A DNA stretch of 64,000 nucleotides from Paraphysoderma sedebokerense (lineage: Eukaryota; Blastocladiomycota; Physodermatomycetes; Physodermatales; Physodermataceae), in contig JAHLJZ010000106.1 in NCBI GenBank assembly GCA_025602915.1, positions 1 through 64,000 of the forward strand, given 5' to 3'. How positions within the stretch are numbered: the first letter of the stretch is position 1; every line of letters begins with the position of its first letter. This document shows positions 11,501-21,831 of the stretch, in pieces. The position numbers and the translations under genes are program-made. The notes below the pieces were generated by a model that was not told where the DNA came from, did not search any database, and worked only from the letters and a program-made list of their open reading frames with translations.

Positions 11501-11899
11501 AATCTTCCCGATTTATTTTTGGCATTCGACATTTTCGATGTCGCAAATTCCAAATTTTTATCTCGAGCTAAATTTCACTCCATCCTATCTAACACACGCA
11601 TAGCTACAGTTCCTTCTCTCCCAGACATTGATTTTGAATCGTTAAAATCAAAACGAGGTTGGACCGAACTATTCAAACGGCGTTCAGTATTTGCAGATAA
11701 CTATCTCGAGGGAATATATATACGGGCGGATGAAGGAGAGTGGTTAAGAGACAGATTTAAACTAGTTAGGCCAGATTTTTTAGCCAGTAGCCAACACTGG
11801 AGTACAGGGACGTTAGAAAAGAACATTGTTGACTACGAATGGAAGACTGAAAGAGAGATGTTATTACATCATGACTGCAGTTGGGATTGGGTCGTGTAA
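8595..11899 (+). CDS. Multidomain RNA-repair-type protein: 2H phosphoesterase - TPR - dual-specificity phosphatase - P-loop kinase - RNA ligase
   Basis: Domains in order. 2H phosphoesterase-like: KFHLTILTSHEF near 8750 (first HxT) and YLICYWPDG...LGLSKKDF near 8920-8980. TPR-like helices near 9270-9440 (RSHLLFSMKRYSEAIEDSIQ). Dual-specificity phosphatase: STPRNSADIIAF at 9826, NVFLPIQNYEPP and the P-loop HCGGGKGRAGT at about 10064, ending RPGSIETDQQEQFV. Polynucleotide-kinase-like P-loop: GLPGSGKSWF across an intron at 10496-10571, then INQDVLGS, VVLDRCNP and HRVKNRRGHPTI. RNA ligase: motif I EEKIDGANLG (11247), motif III-like GEWCFAKHSI, LEGIYIR, and motif V DRFKLVRPDF. The final two domains read cleanly to the stop at 11899. 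Upstream the frame changes near 8685, 8980, 9230, 9862 and 10135 with no splice signals, so the first half is either frameshifted by sequence error or decaying. The chemistry inferred from the families is end healing and sealing of broken RNA. Confidence 0.75.
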
Positions 11900-12581
11900 A
11901 CTGCATGTAGATATTTTGAACCAGACATCTGTTAACGCAAGCGCTCACGTAAACATCGAAGCTTTTTCAAGTATGATTACCAAGATATCACATGTTCCGA
12001 CTTTAATTTCTTGTAATAATCAATTTCACCGAGTATCCTGTGTGGTGCATGAATTTGGTTGGGTTGTGATATAAGGTAAATATAGAACTTGCACAAACAG
12101 AAGCCAGCAATGCTTACTCCGCTTTTTTGTGTGTGCATCGCAATCACGGCAGAAATAAAAAGCCTTCAAACGATGCGAAATAGCTGACGAGACCATTAAC
12201 ACTGAATGTGCAAAGATAATAATGCGCTTTAAATTCATCGTCTAATTTGAATGAAGTTCTAGTCGAAGCCACGCACGTGGGTCAAGTCCATGGTTGCTTA
12301 AAGAAGCTAGAACAAGCTTTCCGCGATTAATGAGATGAATCACGTTACCTAAGATATCACGATATTCAGGATACATTGTGCAAACCCAAATAAAACGCAT
12401 CTAACGTTTCCAAGAAACTTGCTTAAATCGAGCGCTTTACCGTTTTCACTTGAATTGATCTTTCGCAAATTATCCGCTCAGAGAAGTTATAAAAGAAACC
12501 ATCGTCCTCTGTTATTGCATCATACAGCTGAGCTGACCACCCAATAAAACTATATATATCACATTACTCTACACACATAAC
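11900..12581. other. Intergenic spacer
   Basis: Non-coding, between the ligase stop and the next DPBB gene. A TATAAAA box lies near its right end (12486-12492). Nothing else is recognisable. Confidence 0.35.
12486..12492 (+). promoter_or_regulatory. TATA box of DPBB gene 3
   Basis: TATAAAA about 96 bp upstream of ATG 12582, in a context (GAAGTTATAAAAGAAACC) free of other signals. Confidence 0.5.
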
Positions 12582-13328
12582 ATGCGGTCTACTTTGATCT
12601 CTTTTGTTTGCTTGATTGCCCTCAGTGGCTTCGCACTCGGCCAAAGCCAATGGAAAGTAGGGAGGTCTACCTTCTACCCTAAGTAAGTATCGTACGTTTT
12701 AGCCAATTTTGAGGAACAAAATAACTTATCTTACTTCAAATAGAAATGGTGAAGCACCGACTAACCCGAATAACCTGGCCTGTGTACAGAGCCGGAAGCC
12801 GAATTTTACTCCGCGCAGCAGTACCTGGTACGGTGCAGTCTCGGACCACTCCGGTATCTTTGGAGGGCCTCAGTGTACCACAAATGAACATGGAGGCGAT
12901 CCAAAATGTCCGGGACAAGGTTCTTGCGGTAAATGCTTTGAAATAAGATGCGTTGGGAAGTTCCCTGCTTATAATGGAGGAGACAAAACCTGTCGCGGAA
13001 ATAGCAGTGTAGTCATTGAAGTAGTTGATGGTAAGATTTCAAGATATGAAGTAAAACATGTCCGACAAAATATATTAACAGAAGATGTCGTTTCTTAGCT
13101 TGTCCTGGCAATGGGCATCCGATCAATGAGCAGCAACCTGGTCAATACGGTATTTCAAATCCATGGTGTAGAGACACTAATGTCGATCATTTTGATTTGA
13201 ATCGCAATGCCTTTGAACAGATTGCAAATACAAGAGATGGTGTCATCCGAATGCAATACAGAGAAGTTTCATGCTCTAATTTGGGACCTCAAAAAATTGA
13301 TTGGAACCCTTCTGAAACCACCAATTAA
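12582..13328 (+). CDS. Secreted expansin-like DPBB protein (loosenin type)
   Basis: Three exons, 12582-12682, 12744-13030 and 13099-13328, give 205 residues with all phases agreeing. The signal peptide MRSTLISFVCLIALSGFALG is followed by a single DPBB domain: GRSTFYPKNGEAPTNPNNLAC, STWYGAVSDHS, CPGQGSCGKCFEIRC, VVIEVVDACP and the HFD motif HFDLNRNAF. There is no second (carbohydrate-binding) expansin domain. Six or more cysteines are placed as in the other copies. Related proteins loosen or bind cellulose and chitin-rich walls outside the cell; the substrate here is unknown. It is followed 1.5 kb on by a Lag1 gene in the same orientation, as is the copy at 38938. Confidence 0.88.
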
Positions 13329-14104
13329 TGTGTAGAAAGTAACTCTGAAACTTAAATTTACAATGTAAGTTTGCACTAGTAACTAGCAAATTACATATAT
13401 CCAATATAATTGAATAATAGTGTAAATCAAGAAATTTCTATTTGTGAATGTGTATAACTGTATATAAGAAGAGATTGTCGGCTGTGGAGTATTTTACTAT
13501 CATGCCCGGTGCCTGAAGCATTGTGCTTTGTATTACATTGATTAAACGGTCATAAGTTTTAATTAAATGTCCTTTAATGAGTGTTTGCAGTCCGAGTATC
13601 ACATTGACATTTCTCATATATAAGTTAGAGATCAATATGCCACGAGACAAAATAAAGCAAACACTCTGCTCTTGACAACAAGTTAAATGCCCCACCGGGG
13701 ATTGTACCCTGGTTTTACTGCTCTGTCCCTTCGATGTTCGCAAAATATTTATCACTTGCACTTGCACGCCCTGGAAAAGTTCGGGACTCGGCCGTTTTGA
13801 ACCCACCGGAAGCTTTTAGTCTTGCATAAGCTTATAGGAAGTGATGATAGGAGCGAACAACTAAACCGTATGAATCAGAAAAGTTGCAAACAACGGAATG
13901 CCTGGTTCCTTAATATCTGCAGCCTTGCAACACATCAAGAACATCGGATCGCTGGCCCCTCTACTTCTCTAACAGTTCTTCCTGTGATCAAGACCAAAGG
14001 AATGTACTTTAAATTACATACTACGCACACCAGTTTCATTGTTTTTCCTAAGAAACAACATAAGTCACGGAAATAAAAGGCGATCAGCTAACAAAAAAGC
14101 AAAA
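13329..14104. other. Intergenic spacer
   Basis: Non-coding between the DPBB gene and a tRNA gene. Around 13687-13712 there is a short stretch (CACCGGGGATTGTACCCTGG) that looks like the T-arm of a tRNA on the minus strand, but no complete cloverleaf can be drawn. No supported gene. Confidence 0.35.
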
Positions 14105-14203
14105 GGGCCCGACCGGGGATTGAACCCGGGACCTCTCCCAAATTGAGATCCTCATTTAAGGATGCAACCCTAAGGGAAAATCATACCACTAGACCATCGG
14201 GCC
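14105..14203 (-). tRNA. tRNA-Pro(AGG) with intron
   Basis: On the minus strand the acceptor stem GGCCCGA pairs with TCGGGCC, the D arm reads GTCTAGTGGTATGATT and the T arm reads CCCGGGTTCAATCCCCGG. The anticodon loop TTAGGGT gives AGG, that is proline. About 27 nt follow position 37 as an intron that folds into an ATCCT/AGGAT hairpin, so the mature tRNA is about 72 nt. A and B boxes are intact; it should be transcribed by RNA polymerase III. Confidence 0.9.
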
Positions 14204-14812
14204 GATGTTATGCAAGGAATTTATAGTATATATTAGCTGTTAAAAAATGTTTTTTGGAAAAGCAATGTCCCTAGTACTGGTTCACGCTTCCGATGCCCAC
14301 CAATCGTCAAAGCAATGCATTCAAATCATATAAGACATTAATTTCAATTTCTCTTCTTGTGAATCTATCTTTATGCAACATATTGCAGCGGATTGTAAAA
14401 TATGATCTAAATTCAAAATAAAGAAAAGAGAATGTCCGGCCTCTTATAGATTGATAATAAACTTGATGGATAATAGAGGGACGTTGTTCTCCCCAATATT
14501 GGCAAGCCTTTGATGAAAAATGACGTTACATTTGCAACTGTTATGCATAAATCTCAATTACATTTTATATGACACAAACAGAAGCTCGACAAATCATAAT
14601 TTATCAATCCGCAGTTGTGGTATTTTTGTCGTTTCTCATTGTATTGTCGCACCATCATCAACTCGTGACTTCCCTGCTGGTTGCAGCTTGGTTGCCTTCC
14701 TCGTTCGCAAAATTTTCTTTTCTGTCATCACTCGTCACTCTTCCGTTCTTCCTTCATTGAATATCTTTTACATCGATTTGAATTAGCGTTGTGTTCTCAA
14801 CAAAGTTCTGAA
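14204..14812. other. Promoter region of Lag1 gene 1
   Basis: AT-rich, with pyrimidine-rich stretches (TTTCTTTTCTGTC around 14715) just before the ATG at 14813, as is common in fungal promoters. No gene seen. Confidence 0.35.
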
Positions 14813-16562
14813 ATGAGCCCCACTGATTCTAAAGAATCCCTCATACCGTCATCGCCGCAAAAGTCAAGTGATATGGGTGAGTAACCTCTTTCCCACAGCC
14901 GACACCAATGCAAAATATTTCGTAGAAATTATTACTCTTCAATATTGTGCGATGATGAGAATTCCACATGTTTATTGGTGCTGTCTATCTTTTGGGCAGC
15001 TCAATGGAATCGAGATATATTTCTTTCGCAGAAGTATAATGGCATCACAAATCTCAAAATATCTTTCTCCTTCAACCTTCAAATGTGCTGTAATCTGTAG
15101 TGACAATGAAACTTTCAAACCGGAGTGCAATATGCTGTGTTTTTGACGATATTTGTTTAATGTGGCTTTATATTCGTTGGATTTATCAACTTTCTTCATT
15201 CGTTCGACGTTGCCCGAATGCTATCGTTGCAGATGACTAACTGATTCGTCCTTTTTTTGTTTTCTCGGTACCTTTTACTTCTATTTAAATTGCCATATCT
15301 ATTACTGTATCAACGCAGCATCGATGAAGTCCAAAGTCCCACAGAAACCCACTCGCCACGGTCATCCTGCATCGGGCTGGAAACCCCACCCCATATTCCG
15401 CTTCATTCAAAATCACCAAATCGATATTCCACTGCTACTCATACTTGTAGCTATTTTACCCCGACATCTGCCACATCTGTTTCCTAGTTTCGTTTCTCAG
15501 TTTTGTGCTTCTCTTTATACCCTATCCTACCCGACGGACACACCAATTCCGAATGATGAATTCGCCTCGTACTTGGAAAACAAACAACTTTATACTAATG
15601 GCCCGCTAGATGTCAACTTCACTCTTTTCTACGTTCTCGTCGTCTTATTAATTCGAGAATTGTCAATGCGATATATATTCCGGCCACTTGCAACTTTTCA
15701 TAACATAAGATCGTCCGCTATGATTACCAGATTCCAAGAGCAGGCTTGGCTCGCCGTCTACTACACTACATTTTTCTCTCTTGGTTTCTACTTAGCATAC
15801 AACTCTCCGTACTTCACGAATTTCACTTTGTTCTGGGTCAACTACCCCCATAAAACCTACAGCGGCCTTTTCAAGTCATATTACCTCCTACAACTTTCCT
15901 TTTCGATTGCCCAGCTGGTTGTATTGCATATTGAAAAGCCACGAAAAGATTATGTGCAATACCTGGTTCATCATATAGTCACCATTTGTCTAGTTGCTGG
16001 AAGCTATGCTATGAACTACACAAGAATAGGGAACATGATTTTTATTGTGATGGATGTCGCTGATATTTTCCTGTCTAGCGCCAAGTGCCTAAAGTACTTG
16101 GGCTACACCAATGCATGTGACGTTCAATTTGGTCTCTTCGTACTCGTTTGGTTCTTATCTCGGCACATAGCGTATCCATTGGTTGTATCTTCCATCCCAT
16201 TCGATTTATATGGATGGTCTTTGCCGTGGGAAGCACAATCGAAGCAACCGATTAAAATGAATTACGATCCCTCCAACGGCGCCTACCTCAGCGATAATGT
16301 GATTAGTGGATTTGTGGTTTTGTTTGCCGGATTGAAAGGATTAATATTATATTGGGGTTACCTAATAGCCAGAATTGTCGTTAAGGTTGTTAAAGGGAAA
16401 GGCGGTGCAGAAGATACGAGGAGTGATGATGAGAGCGATTGTGAAGAAGAAGAGATCAGAGACCCCGTCGATGTCGCCCCGAAAAGTAAACTCATCGGAG
16501 AACAGAGCAAGGAGAAAGTTGCAGTTGTGAAAAGTGGTAAAATTGGAAAGGAAAAGAACTGA
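14813..16562 (+). CDS. LAG1: Ceramide synthase, Lag1/TLC-domain family (copy 1)
   Basis: Two exons, 14813-14876 and 15319-16562, give 435 residues. Lag1 enzymes join a sphingoid base to acyl-CoA in the ER membrane. Seen here: a cytosolic start, then GWKPHPIF and the first helices; LFKSYYLLQLSFSIAQLVVLH; the Lag1 motif region with the double histidine in YLVHHIVTICLV, then NYTRIGNMIFIVMDVADIFL, which carries the paired aspartates; and a last helix before an acidic tail (DTRSDDESDCEEEEI). The acidic C-terminus resembles the casein-kinase-2 sites of yeast Lag1/Lac1 (family knowledge). The 442-nt intron is the longest of this gene family here. Paralogues lie at 36270 (-) and 40459 (+). Confidence 0.93.
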
Positions 16563-17202
16563 GCTGGTGCTCAGGATTTTTTTCAACGATTGCTGGCAGA
16601 TGTCAATTTACATTCAGTCATAACATGCTCGTTTATTTCTTTTTCCCATGAGATTTCCTAGCTGGAGAACTTGGAATATGGGAGATTCGGAATGATGCAT
16701 TGGAAAGTGATATGAGAGCTTAGTTTTTCTTTCGATATTCTGATTTACTTAATATGTTACTTAGATTGTTTAAACCATAGTATCACTATCACATTCAAGG
16801 TTTTAGTAGTATTTATTTATTGTTTCTTTTCAGTTCATTTATCGGAAATTGTGGAGGTTTTGCACAGCTTCTTCTTTTCTTGTTCATCCTTTTCTTTTTC
16901 GAGAAACAGAAATATTGTCAATGGGAACGATGAGATTGGCAGGACTTGACGACGCAGCGTGGCAGCACTGTCTAAGCTGGGAATTGGAAGGGGATGAAGA
17001 TTGTGAGGCAGTGAAGATGTTTAAATACAATATGATACTTAGTATTGTATATATTTAGGATTGCAATATATTTCGAATTGCAATGTATATACGTGAGTTG
17101 CATCATGTCCGAGATGCTGAGTGGTTAAGCTGGATTGTATTCTAGAAATGACCTTCAGGTTTGAAAGATATCTAAAGTTGTATTTGTCCTGAGCATGCAT
17201 CT
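16563..17202. other. Intergenic spacer
   Basis: 3' flank of Lag1 gene 1 and 5' flank of a tRNA-Gly gene. Short open frames only; nothing supported. Confidence 0.35.
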
Positions 17203-17283
17203 GCAAAGTTGGTTTAGTGGTATAATTACCGCCTGCCAGTTCATGGATCGCGGTAGACCCGGGTTCGATTCCCGGACTTTGCA
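17203..17283 (+). tRNA. tRNA-Gly(GCC) with short intron
   Basis: Acceptor stem GCAAAGT pairs with ACTTTGC, discriminator A. D arm GGTTTAGTGGTATAATT, T arm CCCGGGTTCGATTCCCGG. The anticodon stem ACCGC/GCGGT closes a loop with GCC, so glycine. About 10 nt (GTTCATGGAT) sit between positions 37 and 38 as an intron. A and B boxes are good. Confidence 0.9.
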
Positions 17284-17893
17284 TCCTTTTTGGCATTTCT
17301 TCTTTGTACGTACTTCAGTATTCGATGATATATCTCTCTTTTCCAAAACAATGTAGTTTCCACGTCAAGTAATACACTTTTAACAAACGGCATTTATATT
17401 TTGCCCTAACATATAATGTTTGTTGGGCTACCTAAATCATAAAAACCGACAATTTCTTCATTTCATATGTTTGTAATAATTCTCCGTGAACGTTCTGTAA
17501 ATTATGTAAATTGCGTCCCATGATTTCCCTTTTTCTGGCGAAGATAATAATTCCGCACACTCAAGAAGTGAATCGACAAAATTTCGGGTCTTTGGTACTT
17601 ACCTCTGGTTATAAGCGTTGATGACTACAGAGCAAACACAAATAAATTTTATTCCGTATGAATATACTATTGGTTGTTAGAGGTTGCAAAATTTAAAGAA
17701 GAATATTGCGATGCGACATATTTTGCACGCTGCTTATTATAAGAATCAGCCCGTCGCGTTTAGGCAATTTAAAATGAGGAGTTACATGCGCGAGTAATTA
17801 GGTCCCAACTAATCCACATAGAAGCTGCGAATGTGATGCACTGATTTTTTTTATAAATACATTCCTTTTTTCTTTTTTGCGCTGTATTTTGAA
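17284..17893. other. Intergenic spacer
   Basis: AT-rich non-coding DNA between the tRNA-Gly and the subtilase relic. A TTTATAAATA stretch at about 17850 lies 45 bp before the ATG at 17894 and could be a weak TATA box. Confidence 0.35.
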
Positions 17894-18835
17894 ATGCATT
17901 TGCTGCCACTTTGTGTAACTCTTTCTGGACTGCTACCAGCAATTATTGCTAGTCAACTCTCTAACAGAAGTAACATAACCAGCCAGTCTTTACCTAGTGA
18001 TGGCACTTTTTGGCATCTTGATCAGTTGGATGGGGTCATGGACAACAAATACAGTTACCCTGAACAAGCAGGGGAAGGTGTGGAGATCTATGTAGTATGT
18101 GTTCGTTATAGACAATCATTTACCGGTGCAAGCGCTTTTAACTAAGGACTACCGTAGATTGACAGTGGGATATACACCGCACATGAAGTTTTCGCAGGAC
18201 GAGCGTCCGTTATTGCCAATTTTGTATCGACTGAAGCTAACGATGATTTAGCAGGACATGGTAGACATTTCTCATGATACATCTATAATCTATGTTGTCT
18301 TATTCTATACCACTAAATATTGACAAAATCAATCTCTTGCAGGGACCCGTGTCGCTGGTATTGCGGCTATGGTGGCCAAGAAAGCGAAAGTCATTGGCAT
18401 CAAAGTTTTAGGTAATTTGGAATTATTATAAATCAAGGCAGTCTGACAAAACTTCCTATTTGTAAAGTTGACATCATTCGTTAACAGATAGCAACGCTGC
18501 AGTTTATTATCCCACAAACGAGACAAACCTTCCGAGTTCTTGGATTCAAGGAATCAGATTCGCAATACAACAAATTATGGAGTCAAAAAGGCCATCGGTG
18601 ATAAATATGTCAATTAACAGCGGGCAGAAAGATGACGTTGGTAAATTGCATTCCGTTTTGCTGCACATGTGGGATATACATTGACTCTTTCGTAGATGCC
18701 GCGGTAAGAGAAGCAGCAAAATCGAACTATTCCTATCTTGGCCAAAAACTCCGGACGCTGACGAAAACGACAATAGTTGGTGAGCTACCCCCTGGTACCC
18801 CGCCATGGATTGCCAGCTTAGAATTGGTCGGTTAA
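17894..18835 (+). pseudogene. Subtilisin-like (S8) protease relic lacking Asn and Ser of the active site
   Basis: Five exons can be followed with matching phases. A signal-peptide-like start (MHLLPLCVTLSGLLPAIIAS) is followed directly by WHLDQLDGV and AGEGVEIYVV. The catalytic Asp is in IDSGIY (18157) and the catalytic His in AGHG/T (about 18262, completed after the intron at 18265-18342). VINMSINSG follows. After an intron near 18643-18694 the text goes from DAAVREAAKSN straight to YLGQKLRTLTKTTIVGEL, which is normally the very end of the protease. Some 130 residues with the oxyanion Asn and GTSMA serine are therefore missing, and no inhibitor-like propeptide is obvious. It cannot be an active peptidase as read. 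It is either a pseudogene with an internal deletion, a deliberate pseudo-protease, or an assembly collapse. Confidence 0.75.
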
Positions 18836-19753
18836 GAAATCTGAAGACGATGAAACAAAAGGATTGCTGCTCGTTACTCCGTGAGCATATAAAGATACTG
18901 TCAACGATCGTATAGAACTTAAGAGATTCTACATTACTTTCCGGAGAATTATCTCTGATTAGAATGGTTCTAAATCTGATGGATTACATGTTCCTATCTT
19001 GTAGGACCATGATCCATGATCTTACAAATTATTTCTGAAATAAACATATATTGATAAACAAACAATATAAGTTCTTGCACATGAATTGACGGCGTTTGAA
19101 CGCAAATGACGAGATTTTATGTGTGTGTTTTCCGATGCATCGGTTTATTTTGTATTTCAGTTGGGCAATGATGTGATTCGGGTGCCAAGCATTTGAATCA
19201 ATTATCAGATAACAGGGTAGCAGTTGAAAATCCTAATCTGTGTTGAATGAACATTCTGGGAAAGGAAATGCTTCTATCATCGCTCTATGTGATTTCCAAT
19301 CTCAGATTGTAGCTTCAAGTATTTCGAAGGCTGAAACAGTAGTGAAATATGCGACAATCCATCACATTGCAATTCATCGCATAGATCAATGCTGGTCTCC
19401 GCAATTTTTCATATTTTTCATTTTCGGCGAGAGCTGTTGCACAGCATCTATGGGAGTCTTCCGGTTCATTCCATTTCACAACAATTGAAGTTCTGATTTT
19501 TTGCGCCCATTCTGCATCCCTGATTAGAAATGACCAATCAGATAAGGAACTGATTCCGAATTTCAGCCCGACACGTTGGTTCCTTCAATATCCGTTTCTC
19601 ATCAGATAAGTGCGCGGCCTCGTGGCTCTCCTTCGGCCGTCTATTTATCAGATCCATTCCCCCCTTTTGATTGCAGACCACAACACGGTGATAACAAGTT
19701 TCTCTATTCAACACAAACAAATATTCTCAAGAACAAACATTGAACTTGTAAGG
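18836..19753. other. Intergenic region upstream of FTR1
   Basis: Non-coding. It contains TGATAAG-like and GATAAG motifs (for example near 19550 and 19600, CAGATAAG), the type bound by iron-responsive GATA repressors in fungi. Because GATAAG is short these may be chance, but their position before an iron permease is worth noting. No gene seen. Confidence 0.4.
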
Positions 19754-21226
19754 ATGACTGAAGGAGACTCATCAACTACCACAACAAACACAATCTTCTC
19801 TGTGCCTGCCTTTTTTATTTTCCGTAAGTGATTTTCATTTGAATGCGTTTTCCCCCATGTCTTCCTGCATTTCATTTGTCAAGACAATGTATCAGAGAGC
19901 AAGCAAGGAACAAGTTGATCTAACGCTCACTCATCTTACAATGTAGTTCGGGAAACTGTAGAAGCTGCCGTTATTCTTGGCGTTCTTCTTGCCTTCCTCA
20001 ACAAGTTGGTCGTCAATAATGATACTTTATTGCGCCAACTCAAGAGACAAGTTTGGATAGGCACACTAGCTGGAGTCGTACTCAGTGTTATCATCGGTGT
20101 TGTTTTCGTGGTGGTTTGGTATGCTATTAATCTCGTTCTGACGTTTGGGTCGCGTTGGTGAATGACTTGGCTAACAATCAAAATTGTCATAAAATTTCCA
20201 GGCATATCGCAAAAGTAGACATTTGGCATTCCAGTAATGGCGCTTTTGGTCCCATCTTTGAAGCTGTCTTCATGTATATTGCTGTCCTGATCATTTCTAT
20301 TATGGCATTTACGATGCTACGCATCCAAAACTGGCAACATAAGTGGGCCAAAAAACTGGAACAAGCCGCCACAGACAGTGTCAACGATGTACAAAAGAAG
20401 AAATTTGCACTGGTCTTTCTGCCATTCACTATCGTCTTGAGAGAAGGTTTGGAGAGTGTCTTGCTTTTGGGTGGGGTATGTTTAGATTTATCATTTGTTT
20501 ACATCGCTCGTCGAGTTGCTCTAACAACCTTATATTCTTACCATGATTTTGTTCATAACGTACTAGACATCTTCCCAATATCCTCCCACTAGTGTCATTC
20601 TTCCAGCAGTTATTGGTATCATCGCTGGTTCCCTCATTGGTTACATGTTTTACCGCGCTGGTTCAGTCCTGGCTATTCGATATTTCTTCATGGTATCTAC
20701 TATTTTCCTGTTATTCATTGGTGCAGGTTTGTTCTCTCAAGCTGCCCATGAAATCGAAGAAGTCACCGGAGAAACTGCGAAGTTATGGGAAATCGAAGAT
20801 GTGAGTTCTTTTTTCATACAGCCCTTTTGTTAATCCTTTGAATATTAACATGTGATTAAATAATTTCTGGTAGCCAACCTTCAATCCCAAGAAAAATGGA
20901 TTCTTCGGTGTTATGAAAGCAATCTTTGGCTACACTCATGTACGTATTTGCTTTTACTTTCTCTTCTGGTTTGAGTTCGACATCAATAATAATCATGCAA
21001 CATATTCTTACCACAATCACAACAGGAAGCAACCGTTGCAACTACAGTGTCCTATTTCGGTTACTGGCTGATTATGGGTATTGGTTTAATATTTGTTCAT
21101 CGACGAGAGTCCAAGAAAGCCGAAGAGTATCAAAGAGAGCAGAGTAATAAGTTAAGCAATAATGATACTTGGGTGGAGAAAGAGAAGGAAATGTTGGAAG
21201 GAAAGACAGTGGTTGAAATTGTGTAA
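19754..21226 (+). CDS. FTR1: High-affinity plasma-membrane iron permease
   Basis: Ftr1 moves ferric iron produced by a multicopper ferroxidase across the plasma membrane. Six exons are readable. Exon 1 (MTEGDSSTTTTNTIFSVPAF) joins an exon starting RETVEAAVILGVLLAFLN; RETVE is the first REXXE iron-binding motif. The second is in FTIVLREGLESVLLLGG. Other family landmarks are LPAVIGIIAGSLIGYMFYRAG, LFIGAGLFSQAAHEIEE and FFGVMKAIFGYTHEATVATT, with a last helix YWLIMGIGLIFVHRR. The tail is short and charged and ends KTVVEIV at 21226. About seven hydrophobic segments are present, as expected. No ferroxidase (Fet3) gene lies in this window, although the two are adjacent in many fungi. Confidence 0.95.
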
Positions 21227-21485
21227 ACTACTCAATGCATTTATTCGCTGATGTATGTACAGAAGGCCGAAAGTAGACATCAATATTCAAATTTGTTTTA
21301 ATGAAATTAATAAAGTTATTCCCGTCATTTTATATCCTTTTACTTGGCACGTTGCTTTGGAATGCTTCGAACCACTATCAGAGCGAGTTGTCAGATTCCG
21401 AAATTTTGGATATTATATTTCACTGTTATCCAGTGTTTCCACTACACCCGCAGGCAAAACGTTACATCGCTGGTCAAAATGTCAT

Positions 21486-21565
21486 TGCGCAGGCCGGGAA
21501 TCGAACCCGGGCCGACAGCTCTCACAAACTGGGAGGCAGCCATTCTACCACTGAACCACCTGCGC
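21486..21565 (-). tRNA. tRNA-Gly(CCC), short intron, one mismatch in the anticodon stem
   Basis: On the minus strand the acceptor stem GCGCAGG pairs with CCTGCGC, discriminator A. D arm GGTTCAGTGGTAGAATG and T arm CCCGGGTTCGATTCCCGG are canonical. The loop contains CTCCCA, giving anticodon CCC (glycine), followed by about 10 nt of intron. The anticodon stem GCTGC/GCTGT has one T-T mismatch, so function is likely but not certain. Confidence 0.8.
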
Positions 21566-21831
21566 ATTTGAAACACGGGGCTGAATTTAAAACCTATGTA
21601 ATCATACAGTATATACATGTCTTCTGCTAAAATAACAGACCTTCTGAATTCCAATCCATGATGTATGTCATTCAGTAATAATCTCTTGTCCGATTGGTGG
21701 TAAAACCAAACTCAAGCAGAAAAGTCTTCTACGGCATTGTAAGTCGGTCAAGTTCACAGTTACATAGCTAGGGTTTATTTTTACTGATTCTACTATACAC
21801 GAACTATTAGTTACAGAGACAGAAAACTCCA

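Noticed and set aside
13680-13715. T-arm-like sequence suggesting a second tRNA near 13.7 kb
   Set aside because: No acceptor, D or anticodon stem can be paired around it.
14868-15146. Plus-strand frame of 92 codons
   Set aside because: Falls entirely in the first intron of Lag1 copy 1.
16849-17058. Plus-strand frame of 69 codons
   Set aside because: Lies in the Lag1 3' flank; composition and lack of motif point to chance.
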